Shown here piece by piece: positions 35,001 to 46,300 of a DNA stretch of 64,000 bases (positions within the stretch are counted from its first letter, which is position 1; the number at the start of each line of letters is the position of its first letter). The DNA is from Lytechinus variegatus (Eukaryota > Echinodermata > Echinoidea > Temnopleuroida > Toxopneustidae). Position numbers and translations under genes: made by a program. The notes under the pieces were generated by a model, which was not told the origin of the DNA, did not search any database, and saw nothing but the letters and a program-made list of their open reading frames with translations. The stretch covers positions 32,017,934 to 32,081,933 of the forward strand of contig NC_054743.1 of NCBI RefSeq assembly GCF_018143015.1. Direction: 5' to 3'.

Positions 35001-38000
35001 ATCAATAAAAGAAATTTGAAAGAAAGTAGGCTTAATTAAAACAAAAAGAAATCAAAACGTATCCATGTTTTCGACTGTTACATGCACTGCAAAAATTTTT
35101 CATCTATTTAGCTTTTTCAAAGAGATCCCGTATGTTTCGTATTAATCATCCACACGGAACCAAGAAGTTCACTCAACCCAAAGCACACTGTAAAAACTCC
35201 GGTGTTGATTTAACACCAGCTCGGAATCTATATCTGTCCACATCAGAGAAGTATTGAAAAAACACCAGTTTGGAATTAAACCGATGTTGTTTTGATACTA
35301 ATTGGTGTTGTATTAACACATATCTGGTGTTAGACCTAGACCAAAACCAAACTGGTGTGGACATATAAAGATTCCGGGCTGGTGTTAAAACAACACCGGA
35401 TTTTTTTCAGTGTGCTCTGGGTTGAGTGAACTTCTTGGTTCCATGTGGATGATTAATACGGAACATACGGGATCTCTTTGAAAAAGCTAAATAGATGAAA
35501 AATGTTCATAAAAAGACAACTTCAAGGAAAACCATTGAGAAATAAAATGACAGAGGGTGATAGGAAGAGAACAATGTGTTTCATAAGAGAGACTGAGGTA
35601 CAAATTGACAGTCAATTAAGAAGTTCGAGCGATGTGTATTTGGATGTATGGATGGGGGTGAATAAATCCGACAAGCAGATATTTTCACTCAACCTGATAT
35701 CTGATCCGAAGTGATCGAGGTGTTACAATAAATGCCAGGTTTTTAATGATCAAAATACAATATTACCAATGACGAAGGCAACTTGTAGCACAGCCTTGTT
35801 GCCAGCCGCTTGGAAGAAACGAAGGACGATGTACACCCAATAGTTAGGCGAGAAAGCAACCAGTACTCCAAATCCAGCCTGGACACCGAGGCAAATAAAC
35901 AGGGTGGGATAGCGCCCAATTCTGATGTGGTCAGAAAAAAAGAGAAAAATAATGATTGAGAGAAATAATTTTATAAAATACCGAGGGAAAAATACAAAAA
36001 AGTGGCCATATTCCACATGATCAATATATTGTGATGTGATAAGAAAGAGAAAAGAAACAAACAAATCTCCTCTTTTTTGAAGATATAGTAAGCTTTTCGG
36101 GAGTTCACTTAAAAAAAAGATCATTCTTGTCGACAAAAAATGGCCGACCAAGGATGTAAAATGAACCTACATTTGCATTTCTATAATTCGACAAGCGGAA
36201 GAACATATATACAAACAACAACAAAAAAAAAGAATCAAAAGGACCCCCTTCCAACAAAAACGGTCCCAAAATACCATATTTAAGGTCAATTATTTTTCGG
36301 GGTGGTCATTACGGTTGTACGACTCTGTGTATGTCCTAATTTTAAAATGCATTTAGCTTGAAACATATATATATTATTTAAACAGTATTACCCATGGATG
36401 CCATGTATTAACCCCCCCCATCCCCATGCAGCTGCCTTCCAACTAGTTTTGAAAATTTTTTTTTTTTAGATCAATGGCTGGTCTTACGATTTCTTAGAAC
36501 CGTGAAATCCTATTGAAAACTCTTGGAACAAGGGGGCACTCCCAAAGAAGTTTGTCTAACAAAAAATGTTTTGATTTATGTTTGAACCAATAAAGAACAT
36601 CAACTTTTAAGAGTTGAATGATCGCGGATCAAACGAATAGATACATAATAAAAAATGTTCATATCTAAATTTATAACGAAAACCTTGTTTGAACCTACTT
36701 GTCAGCAAGGACCCCAAATACAAAAGATCCAACTAGATTACCAACATAAAATACCGACTGGGCATAGTCCGGTAGGTTTTTCTTGTCGCATAATAGATCC
36801 CACTGTAAAGTTAGATATGAAAATTAGATGAGAATGTCTTCAAGCAAACAATGTAAAAATCTTGTGACAAGGATACTTGATTTTGGTTGCCTCTGTATCA
36901 AATATATAAACATTACAATATTGTTTTTTTCTCGAGAAAAATCGTTTGATTCCAATTATAAATGGAATTGATATAATAAAACGTTTGCAATTCAATCCCT
37001 GTAGTTAATGTTTGCTTTGAAGCACCTTATTGAACAAGTTGCAATAAAAGAACAGAATAAAGTACATACCAAATATACGACCAATTTTTTTTCTTTCGAT
37101 CTTATTGATCAATTTAAATCACGATATATAACAAACATAGAGAGCCCTTGACTTTTATTAGCCATATTATTGGTCAAAGTAGGGCAGATGAACGTGATAT
37201 AACAATAAAAACTACCAAAATAATGACCAATATATTCATTCATGATGGAAAAATTGGTTAAAAATATCGACCTGTCCTGAGTTAATCGACAATTAGGCTT
37301 ACATATAAATAGATAGGAGTGAAAACCTACATCTTGTATAATGGATGACTTCAGCTGACTTTTATCGTGTTCCCACCCATCTTGACACGGGATGGTTTCG
37401 GCTGTACCATTCATCGATGAGTCGTATGATGGGTCGAATTCCATGCCTAAGTGTCAAATGGAGAATAATATACACACTTTGGAAAAAATTAAAAGAAAAT
37501 ATAGGCTAGTATATGCTGAAAATGCACAATATTTTCATGTTTGCTTATGCGGAACATTTACTTTTTCATTCATAAACTGACTCCATTTGATATCAATTAG
37601 TTATCCTTTCATTAAATGATTGTCATTTGTTTTCTCTGTAAAGCCACTCATGGTCCAAATTTCACATGAGCACGTATGGACAGCACGATGACAGATTCGT
37701 TGCAGGAATTTATTTGTTTACTTATTCATTCATTCATTCATTATTATTACTCAATAATATTAGAATAAAGAGTATTTTGGCATGTTGTTCTACAAAGACG
37801 ATTCCAAAAAAAAGAAAAAAATAGTGAAATTAGATCAGGGCCCCGTCTTACAAAGAGTTGTGATTGATCCGATCAATCACAACTATGGACGGCCAGCATC
37901 ATCAACATCTCTCATTCATGTTTGTTCAAGATATTTTCTACCTATGATGTATATTCATGCATCCATTGTTGTCTTGAAAATTCACCGTGCTTAATAATAA

Positions 38001-41000
38001 TGATAATAATAATAATAATAGGCATTTATATAGCGCCATCTATATAGAAATTCCAAAAGGCGTTGTTATTATTATTATTACACCGGCTTTAGCTCTCTTT
38101 GTCTACAAATTATGACACTGATGGATTTCCATAGAGTTATGATTGATTAATCAATCGTAACTCTTTGTAAGACGGAGCCCACAAATTGTATATCGCACGT
38201 ACTTTATTGTGCAAATATACGAATATTTCTAGACTACTGTGTTTACCTGTGATATTATACATATAGCACTGATCGTAAACAAGATCCCCGTCTTCGTAAC
38301 TGGTTGGGATACTACCATTCTTCTTTGCCTCTTCACAATCCTCGACAGATAGATTCCATTCAGTACAGTTCTCATCCTCCCAATACTCAGCCTGATTAAA
38401 AAAAGGTATGCAAATTATCATCTTTATCAGAATGTCATAATTGATGGAGGTAGAGTCACATCATTCTTAACGCGGTAAAAATGCAGTGATCTGTTACTTT
38501 TCGTTGTTTACTTCGTTATTAATAACATCATCGTCTTCACAACCAGCACCTAAACTACCACCACTGCCATCATCAGCAATTCGGTCATCATTATCATCAT
38601 CCTCTTTATCCCCGTCATCATCATCATCATTATCATCTTTATCAGCATCATCATAATCATCTTTATCACCAGTATCATTATAACTATTATCATTATAATC
38701 ATTATCATTATAATAGGGCGTATAATGTTTTCCCTGTAAGTTACTCCATTAACACAGGGTTTAACCAGAAATACACTTTCTATTTTGGTGAATAGTAAAT
38801 GGTGGTGATTTTTTTTACCTTTCGAATCACCATCGTCACCACTACCATCAACATCATTATCATCAGCATTTTATCAATATTATCATCACCATCGTCACTG
38901 TTATCATCACCATTACCAAAATCACCTTCATTATCATCATAATTACCTTCATCACCATCATCAACATAATTATCATCACCCCCATTATCATTGTTATCAT
39001 CATCTTCATTACCATCTTCATCATCAACATCATCACCACCTTCATTATCATCATCATCATCTTCTTCTTCATCTCCGTCATCATCATTATAATAGAGTGT
39101 ATAATGTTTTCCTTGTAGGTTACTTCATTATCACAGGGGTTAACGAGAAATGCACTTTCTATTTTGGTGAATAGTAAATGATGGTGATTTTTTTTAACCG
39201 ATTGCTAAGAAAGCATGAATGCTTACTGATTGTTAAGAAAGCATGAATGCTTGTAAGCAAACAACCAGAGGACCGATGACTTAAGTTCCTCTCCGAGTGA
39301 CCTGGTAATGAGGATTAATACCTTACCAAATGGCACTAGTGCACCAAGTGGGAATCGAACACGGGTCACCGGAATCCGAAACCCCCGCTCTACCGACTTA
39401 GCTTTTGCGCCTCCATATATTCTTGTTGGAAATGACAGATACGAATTCGAATTCAAATTCAATATTTCGAACATCATATAGAAATTCATTACCTTCAATT
39501 CAATTTATCGAAAAGACAAAATGAGTGAGCATGCATACAAAGATTCATTTTCTAAATACATATTTGAAGTCTCCGAAGACGTAATTCAAACGGTAAACAT
39601 CAATGGGTTAGATACATAAAAAGTAGCAATTGCTTTTGCTTGTTTCCGTGTGCATAACAATGAGCTAGCAAATGATTTTGTAAGCACAAGAAATTGATAG
39701 CTGCCTGCTAGAATTATGCTTGACGATTAAAGCTATATTTTGCTAAAATCGTATGCATGCATAAAGCGAACCTTAGTCGTAAGTTCTGTCAGAGCAGCTT
39801 GAGCGTTTGCTTGATCAAGGCGTTTGCGTTTCGTAATCATGTATATGCACCAGAGAGAAAACCCCAGTGTAAATGTGTTCATCCTAGTAAGATCAAACCT
39901 AATGCCAACTATATAAATTCATTAATTATAATCAAGTTAAGGGAATAGTTTGACACCACGTCTCGGGAAAAGATGTTACATGACAGAAGCGATTTTGTGC
40001 ACTGCAACACCATTTTTCTTCTGTGAGTCGTGTTCGCACTGGCGTGATGTCACTAAGGGTTTCAGCAGAATCAAATGGTTATGCACAAAGAAATTGCTAA
40101 GGCATGATCTTTTGCTTGGCTATCAGTTGCTATTCTTCATGCATCTGACCCAATGCTTGCGCTCATAATTATGCAAAGAAAGACATTCAATTCTGAAGGC
40201 CTACTCATCACAATGCTTGCGCTCATGAATGTTCTGATTACACAGACAATAAAACGTTCTATTCTATTCTGTATGATATGAATACGAATACATTATATTC
40301 ATGATAATCATAAAATGTTCATCACTGCCATCATAAATGTAGGCTTATCATTGTTGTTCATCCATCACTCATCCCCTTTAGATCTAACTCGTCGGATTTT
40401 TATCAATCAAGTTAAAGGGGAAGTTCACCCTGAAGACAAGTTTGTTGTAAAAATAGCAGAAAAAATAATTAAAAATATTGGTGAAGGTTTGAGGAAAAAT
40501 CCGTTAAAGATTAAGAAAGTTATTAGAATCTTAAGTTTTGGATTTGTGACGTCATAAACGAGCAACTGCCCCAGATGTTGTATAATATAAAATGCATGAA
40601 TTTTATTTTTTAATGGTTCCTGATGACCTACTTTGTTTTCTTTTCATGGTCCGGAGTGAAATGATTTGTCTATTGATGTACAAAAGGTACAGTAAAAACA
40701 ATTTTCTGAGAAAATGACATTTCATTGATATTTTATCATTCGCTATCATATTACGCCACATATCAAATAATAAAAATCCTAATAACTCTGTAATCCTTAA
40801 TGGATTTTTTTCCAAACCGCTGGCAATACTTTTGTCTGTTATTTTTACAATAAACTGTTTGTCAAGGTGAACTTCCCCTTTAAGTACTTTCACTTTTTAA
40901 AATTTATTAAGAATGATTCTATTATATCATAAAGGATAATAATGTTTCTCCTTGCCTTACACCAGTGATCTGTAGTCCCAGCTATAAAAACTTGTGTCAT

Positions 41001-41105
41001 CGAGTGAAATGCAGTCGTACCCGCCATCAAACATACTACGAAATATACGCGTCGCTGATAGGGACCGAACGATCCCAGCTCATTAAGGATATCGTCGAAA
41101 TGCAT
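29024..41105 (-). CDS. SLC22-family organic ion transporter, copy B
   Basis: Twelve coding exons, in transcript order: 40956-41105, 38247-38391, 37331-37446, 36699-36802, 35767-35921, 34822-34990, 33936-34074, 33402-33493, 32363-32571, 31342-31450, 30384-30593, 29024-29159. They sum to 1,734 nt, giving 577 aa. Exons 1-11 match copy A in length exactly. Motifs are kept: DHWC, DKIGRYPT, VGPKWRT, PESARWLL, FFGRRPS, PETQGKKLPETI. Amino-acid changes are scattered but cluster in exon 6 (TM5 region: ITVQVFFASSYMF here, IAIQIFFALAYML in A). The last exon carries a small net deletion relative to A, so the final ~16 residues are read in another frame and end TTPI instead of DNAV. The exon 1 donor is GC (AAG|GCAAGG) rather than GT. 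Splicing there keeps the frame. The gene looks functional but exon 1 splicing should be confirmed by RNA. Confidence 0.92.
29286..29345. repeat. 60-bp palindrome
   Basis: GTTCTCACTACG at 29,286 is inverted as CGTAGTGAGAAC ending at 29,345. An inner AAACTAGTTT pair lies between the arms. It could fold into one hairpin. It is in the last intron of copy B and is probably the remnant of a small MITE. Confidence 0.7.
30658..30791. mobile_element. MITE-like element, GGCG(A)CGGAAGC ends
   Basis: TTGGCGACGGAAGCGGGG at the left is loosely inverted against GGCTTCCGCCCCTAAT at the right, around a G-rich stretch and a T tract. A possible relative starts at 42,338 (GGCGCCGGAAGCGGGG). Confidence 0.55.
30965..31030 (+). 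mobile_element. SINE 3' tail fragment
   Basis: GTAAGCGCTTTGGGCATA, AAAAGCGCAGTACAAAT and a short AATAATAATAA run form a typical SINE 3' end. No tRNA-like head was found upstream, so this is a truncated copy. Confidence 0.6.
31560..32270 (-). mobile_element. Non-LTR retrotransposon (LINE) fragment, reverse transcriptase domain
   Basis: Read on the minus strand, pieces of a LINE reverse transcriptase appear in order. They are an upstream helical segment (PTIVQEIIEITKHLKSNKS), RPISILPS near 31,990, FIDLSKVFDTLDHQIL near 31,780, and CGVHQGSILGPLLF near 31,600. The last two match the conserved (F/V)DLSKAFDT and GVPQGSILGPLLF blocks of CR1/jockey-like elements. In-frame stops are present and both ends are missing, so it is a dead, truncated copy. 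It lies in copy B intron 9 and is absent from copy A. The exact clade is uncertain. Confidence 0.85.
35095..35505. mobile_element. ~410-bp inverted-repeat element in copy B intron 5
   Basis: Arms of about 150 bp run inward from 35,095 and from 35,505. The outer part reads CATCTATTTAGC, GATCCCGTATG, ATTAATCATCCACA and TTCACTCAACCCA. The inner part, starting AGCACACTGTAAAAACTCC, holds GGTGTTGATTTAACACCAG. The middle carries several copies of TGGTGTT / AACACCA. No coding capacity. The copy A intron at this place has no such structure. Confidence 0.75.
37838..38180. mobile_element. MITE, GGGCCCCGTCTTACAAAGAG family, copy 1
   Basis: The left end GGGCCCCGTCTTACAAAGAG then GATTGATCCGATCAATC is inverted as GATTGATTAATCAATCG then CTCTTTGTAAGACGGAGCCC. 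It holds a later SINE-tail insertion at about 37,990-38,100. Two more copies lie at 51,728 and 53,506. It is in copy B intron 2. Confidence 0.8.
37990..38100 (-). mobile_element. SINE tail nested in a MITE
   Basis: AATAATGATAATAATAATAA followed by GGCATTTATATAGCGCCATC, the reversed tail of a SINE. It interrupts the MITE at 37,838-38,180. Sister copies of the MITE at 51,728 and 53,506 run across this position without it. Confidence 0.6.
38520..39205. repeat. CAT microsatellite with local tandem duplication, copy B intron 1
   Basis: Imperfect CAT tracts occur at 38,540-38,710 and 38,840-39,090. Each is followed by a ~100-bp unique segment (ATAATGTTTTCC, ACACTTTCTATTTTGGTGAA or close variants) at 38,723-38,825 and 39,095-39,200. 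Copy A has that unique segment only once (about 17,765-17,830), so tract plus segment was duplicated in B. Confidence 0.75.
39197..39414 (-). mobile_element. tRNA-derived SINE
   Basis: On the minus strand, a tRNA-like head starts GGAGGCGCAAAAGCTAAG at 39,414. It continues with AGTCGGTAGAGCGGGGG and a box B-like GTTCGATTCCCAC. A body follows with GGTCACTCGGAGAGGA. The 3' end has two copies of AAGCATTCATGCTTTCTTA. The tRNA part is not a functional tRNA gene because it runs straight into the SINE body. Confidence 0.75.
40412..40883. mobile_element. TTAA-flanked MITE (piggyBac-like target)
   Basis: The ends TTAAAGGGGAAGTTCACC and GGTGAACTTCCCCTTTAA are perfect inverted repeats including the TTAA. 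Inversion continues further in (ACAAGTTTGTTGTAAAAATA against TATTTTTACAATAAACTGTT). A TTAA target is typical of piggyBac-type elements; that family link is inferred. It lies 73 bp downstream of the copy B exon 1 donor. Copy A has the empty site CAATCAAGTTAAAT. Confidence 0.85.
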
Positions 41106-41424
41106 TCTTGCCGATAATCACTGAAATTATAATGTTTACAACGATGATAATAATAATTACATTATGATTACATTACATGAAACAAACACACAATACTTGC
41201 ACTTCCCTTCCTCTCAACTACAATTACAACTTTACTTGCACTAGCTTTCGATCCATCACTAATCTTTTGCCGATAACTAATTCATAACCATACACAATTA
41301 TTTCAGAATATGAATAATTCTTAAACCAGACTTTCACTTTGACTTGTAATTCAAATACTTGTGTATTGTAAATTTTGCATGAACCATGTATACTGATTTT
41401 TTCTGGGATGTACTTGACCTTTAA

Positions 41425-41890
41425 GAAATGATGCGAGCGCGAAGTGTAAGCTGATACCTTTAATATTATCATTTTTACCTAGGACCGGGAAATTCTTAGG
41501 ACATTTTGTCATTTTATGAAAAATATGACTATAATCTTCCTATTTGTCTTCCTGAGCGCAAGATATTTCATTCTGAAAAAAGGGAAAATTTAATTATTAG
41601 GAATTCATGAAAATGTTATTTTATCTACTGATCTAATAAGCCTATTGAAAGCTCGAAATTTGTTGATAAAGCCTGGCGGTTTTGAGCACTTTTGTAATTA
41701 TGAATAGGATGTATGGGTTAATATATTGTTAACAATTAATGCGAGCGCAAATCGCGATGTCATGAAAATGGGATTTTAAGTAGTTTGTTATATAATTACT
41801 CATTAGTATAAAGGTAAGTACAGAGGTATACATTACTCACCAATCAAAATGCGAGCGCGCGGCGCTGGCCGATAGGTTTTGACAAACAAA
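41425..41890. repeat. Diverged GCGAGCGC-type repeat array
   Basis: GATGCGAGCGCGAAGTG at about 41,428, then weaker copies CTGAGCGCAAG (41,553), ATGCGAGCGCAAATCGCG (41,739) and ATGCGAGCGCGCGGCGC (41,850). Same core as the array at 25,675 but with irregular spacing. It lies about 0.3 kb upstream of the copy B start codon and has no match at this place in copy A. Confidence 0.6.
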
Positions 41891-42949
41891 CCTGAAAATG
41901 CCTTTTTGAGAGTATTTTGGGTATCAATGGAAGGCTGGGGTGTTACTCTTTCACATACGTGCATAATAATTCCACAAAAATAAATATGATTCGTTTACCA
42001 GCCCTCTAAATTTGGATTACCTTTTTTCTGAAACGCACTGTATAAACCCCGTCAAAGCAAACAAATTGGAGGATAGATGCCTGATGCTTATCAAGTTCTA
42101 TAACACTATCAGGCAGGACTATAATAGCGTAGACTCGTCTGAACCTAATTTAATGTTGAACCCGGTAGGAAATATTTACTTTGGCCAAGGACCCAGTCTC
42201 TCTTTTACAGAGTAAGAAATATCTTTTGGTAAGAATGTAAGTACGTTGCAAAAAAAGGGGGGGGATTCAACATCATGTTCATCAATGAAAATCTGATATT
42301 ATGTGTTATACACATGTAAGCATAGTGTAACGCAAGGGCGCCGGAAGCGGGGGGCAGGGGGGGCACTTGCCCCCCCCCCAAATAAAATTTGGGGGGGGCA
42401 AAACGAGATATTGCCCCCCCCCAACGTGCCCCCCTGAAAGATGAAAAACGATAAATTATTTAAGGACAAAAGTAAATGAAGGCACTTTTCTGCCTGAAAA
42501 TTGTCATTTCCATTGTCAAAAATGAAAAAAATTTGCCCCTCACGGGGCAAATACATTATCATAGTAAGCCTCGCGTCTTTTGACGAACAGTTCCTCTGTG
42601 AAACATAGCTTTGATAAGCACCTTTTCCATCTTATTACAGTGTGATAACGTTTAACATTTTAATGAATACATTTCAGACTAAAAGCGAATGGCAAATTGA
42701 TAGTGGTCCACCAATGATATAGGTTTATAATTCTATGATGCTGGCTGTGTCGTCTAACAAACGCGCGGTCGCCCAGAAACGCTCAGACCGGACACGATAT
42801 CACTAACGCGCGTGAACACTAGTTACTCGAGCAAGATATGGAATCTATGTCATAGCTGTCAAGCCCAGAAACCATAACATCTCGAGAAACTTGTTTCAAT
42901 TATTTCATTTTCAACTAAATATAAATTGAGTTAATACAGTGATAACAAG

Positions 42950-43198
42950 AGAGCGGTGTTGGCTCAGTCGGTAACGCGTCTGCCCGTCGAAGTCGAACCA
43001 AAGATCGTAGGTTCGAGTCCACCCTGGGCGGATGACTGAAGTCAGTGCGTTGTGTGTAAACGTCTCTCCCATGTTTCATAGATGCAGGCTATGTTTCAAT
43101 GGAAAACACTCCGTCCCTCGGATAGGACGTTAAATGGAGGCCCCGTGTAGAGGAAAGTCACCACCTTTGCACGTTAAGAACCCACTGCACTATTCGCA
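42950..43198 (+). mobile_element. tRNA-derived SINE
   Basis: The head has box A TTGGCTCAGTCGG and a perfect box B GGTTCGAGTCC (43,012-43,022). A body follows with ACACTCCGTCCCTCGG, GGACGTTAAATGGAGG and GCACGTTAAGAACCCAC. The 3' end is cut off where a GGGGCGGATCCAGGATT repeat begins at 43,198. Confidence 0.75.
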
Positions 43199-43340
43199 GG
43201 GGCGGATCCAGGATTTTGAAATAGGGGGGGGGGGCGCCAGCGGCGAGTGAGCGAAGCGACCGAGCGGGGGGAGGGTGTGGGAGGGGGGATACCCCCCTCC
43301 GACGGCAAGGACTTTTTCAAAAAATCATGTCCAAAAGTCG
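43199..43340. repeat. GGGGCGGATCCAGGATT-type repeat
   Basis: GGGCGGATCCAGGATTTTG, a G tract, GAGCGAAGCGACCGAGCGGG, then CCCCCCTCCGACGG. Related starts occur at 54,785 and 49,807 and, inverted, at 45,087 and 50,056. It is a dispersed non-coding repeat rich in G tracts; the element boundaries are not clear. Confidence 0.5.
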
Positions 43341-46300
43341 TATTTTGAGAGCACCTTTAGAAGAAAAATGCACACTTAAATCACTGTAACTTCATGAATA
43401 AAAGACACATACTGACTCATTTAAGAGCTGGTTTCCAGTCACACACCGTATAAGCGGTCATTCAAAACATACATTTGGCATAGGCTCTTCACTTGCTTGC
43501 ATCGTGTGATTGAAACGTCAAATTTAAATGATACGAAACTGAGACTTGTAATCGATAAGTTCCGAATAATCCATTCTGTTTATTGTCATTTGTGTATTTA
43601 CATTGTGTGTTTCAAACGAGAATTGTTGTCTGGCAACATGCATAAAATTTGGTTCCTTTTTCCCCAAAATGCACAGTAAATTGTTACAAACTACAGAAAA
43701 AAACGACATCATCTTCTGGTAATCAACCTTTTCCCTCGTATTATTTTCAAATCATCTTCAATAATCCAGTCATTCTGCACAACCTCAAAGTAATATAATG
43801 CTTCTTAAGGGGATTCTCATCATTTTTATTGTTTACGTTCAAAGTCTCTCATCGCGTTGCCATCTTAACTTATGACCAGCCAGGATGAAATTGTATTTAT
43901 ATTTATTTTAACATAAGATAATCAATTTTTACGAAGCACTTGTTAAAACTATACCACAAAGTTGCCTCAAGTCACGTCAATCGGACGGGTGCTGCACGGA
44001 GGAACACATCAGGGAGGGGGAAATCTGTCTTCCACCAACCTCCTTGGTCAGATGGATTTGGGTTTACGCGCATATCATCGGCAGCGATCGGGGGGGGGAC
44101 GGGGGACGTGTTCTCCCTCAAATATTTCGGGGGAGGTCGTCCCCCCTAGAATTTTAAAACTATTTTTTTTTTCGATTTTGCTGGCAATTTTTTTTAAAAG
44201 ATATATTGTAATCAGCAAACCTATAGATTATCAAACATTAAAAATGGGGTAAGGGGGGGGGGTTAATGTCACAATTTGTACTTTTTAACAATACACAATG
44301 TGTCCTCGGGACGTTTTTTTCGGAAGTATTTTTATTCTCCCCCCCCCCCCGTCACATAAAATCTTCGCTCCTTACGCTGACATATAGCTGCCTATACACA
44401 GCAAACGCGGAGTGGGGTCGACTGGTGATTGAGAATATACAATTTTGCTCCTTGATAATTCGTTGGAATGATTGCTTCGGCGAAACTTAGTTGGGGCGCC
44501 CTGGATAATATGCCTCTGAATCTACCAGAAAGTGTAAAAGTTAGTTTACATTAAATACAAATATGTCTGACCTATACATTTCAGTGGAAACGTACATGAC
44601 CAAGGCAGAATGATAATGCTGCGCACGTGGCGCCCGATATAGGGCTTCATCTTTGAGTGAAGAATAATCTCGGGGATAGACATTATCATTCGCATCGTTG
44701 ACACTTTCTCTCGCGATCTTTTACTTACAATTTACATGTATTTGCCATAAAGACGGACAAACGCATGTTACAAAAAACACAAAATTTCGGGAAAAAATGA
44801 TATCCAATCCAACATCTTCACACTGGTCACTGCACTGCAACTCCCGATTAGAAGTGGTGCAACTTTCCGACCAATTGACTTGCGCGCCCTGGAATTCCGG
44901 AATTAACATATTGCAATACAGTATGACAGAGGTGCATTTGTGCGAACACAAAGGCCATGAGCGTAAGTTAAAATATAGTTTTGACTAGATCTAGCCCTTG
45001 AAATTGACTACATTGTACCAATCCAGTAAATATAACCATCAAAAAAAAAATCCGGCGAAAATAGGGGGGGGGCCCCCCCCTCTGGATCCGCCAATTTCGT
45101 ATAAGAGTAGAAGGAAACCCCGGTGTCGAAGTCCACCTGCATGTATCCCCCCAATCAGTTATATCGGGAGGAGAGACCTGTGGATCATCGTGATTCAGTT
45201 CGCTTTTCGCCTCCCAGGCACAGGTGACGCCAAACAAATGATAATAACAATTCAGTGCCCTAAAGAAACTACCAAGGTTATTTCAACTCAATATAGACAT
45301 GTTATCAGAAAATTACACTCAGAATAATCATGTGTAGAGGATTATAATTTATGATTTGTAAAAATGGTGAATCCCACTCGAAAGCAACTTAGAGATAATG
45401 TTTAGCATGTAAAAAATAAAATCATCTGTGAAAGTGTCTTCTTGACCGGACTCATATTATCCGAGATATGAATAAAAATGTAAAGAATATAAAAAAATAA
45501 GCGTTACAGTATACTGCTCTACTATAAAAAAAAATCTTAAGATATTTTCACAGCCCCGTATTTTCCTCTATTCCTTTTCATTGGCATGATTGGAAGGCGT
45601 TTTGTCTGATACTATTTCAGCTCATATATAGCACTTATGTATTTTAGATTCCAAAACTTCTTCCCATTACCTGTTACTAATCAGATCGAGATGGCAGCTA
45701 TGTTCTCTGGTTCATCCCAGCTTTTGTTATTCATGGACGTTTGCAAAAATAAAAAATAAAAAAACCCGGGAGTGGGTGGGGCTGCAAGACCTAAGTTTTC
45801 GAAGAAACGTAAGAGCGAGGGGATTTGTGATGGGGGAGCTTTTGCATTTTCTAGAATAAAATTGAAGGATTTCGTGCACACTTCTGGTGAATTTTGTGAA
45901 TTTTGCCCTCTCGATCGGCGGCCCCGGCTGCGTACGGTCATGTTTGTCATCTTAAAGTCTTTAAAAGGCCTATATTACATTGGTTTGAAACAATTTCGTT
46001 TGCAATAAGGCTCGTAATTTGCTGGAACTGCGACCCTGGTCATGAAGAAACACCAGGCTGGGTCAGAAGGGAGGAAACAGAAGGAGCAAAAAGAACTCCA
46101 AACTGTTTAATTCTCAAGAAATTTATATTTGAATGTACTTAGAAACGCAACTTTTATACTCCATTTTTACACAAAATCCTTACCGTGGGGGGGGGGGGTC
46201 CCATAGCCTCTTTCGCTCGATCGCTTCGGTATCTCACGCTGTCAAAAATATTGTGCCCCCTTCAGGATTTTGCCCCCCCCCAAAAAAAAAAAAAACTGAA

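Noticed and set aside
40412-40557. Small open frame beginning near the TTAA element
   Set aside because: It is the translation of a MITE arm and its reverse complement also reads open at the other end; not a gene.
40956-40961. Copy B as a pseudogene because of its exon 1 donor
   Set aside because: GC donors in an AAG|GCAAGG context are a known functional minor class, and all other exons and the full frame are intact.
42955-43030. tRNA gene with good A and B boxes
   Set aside because: The head runs straight into a SINE body and the arms do not form a full cloverleaf. The same applies to the tRNA-like heads at 39,414, 9,720 and 53,043.
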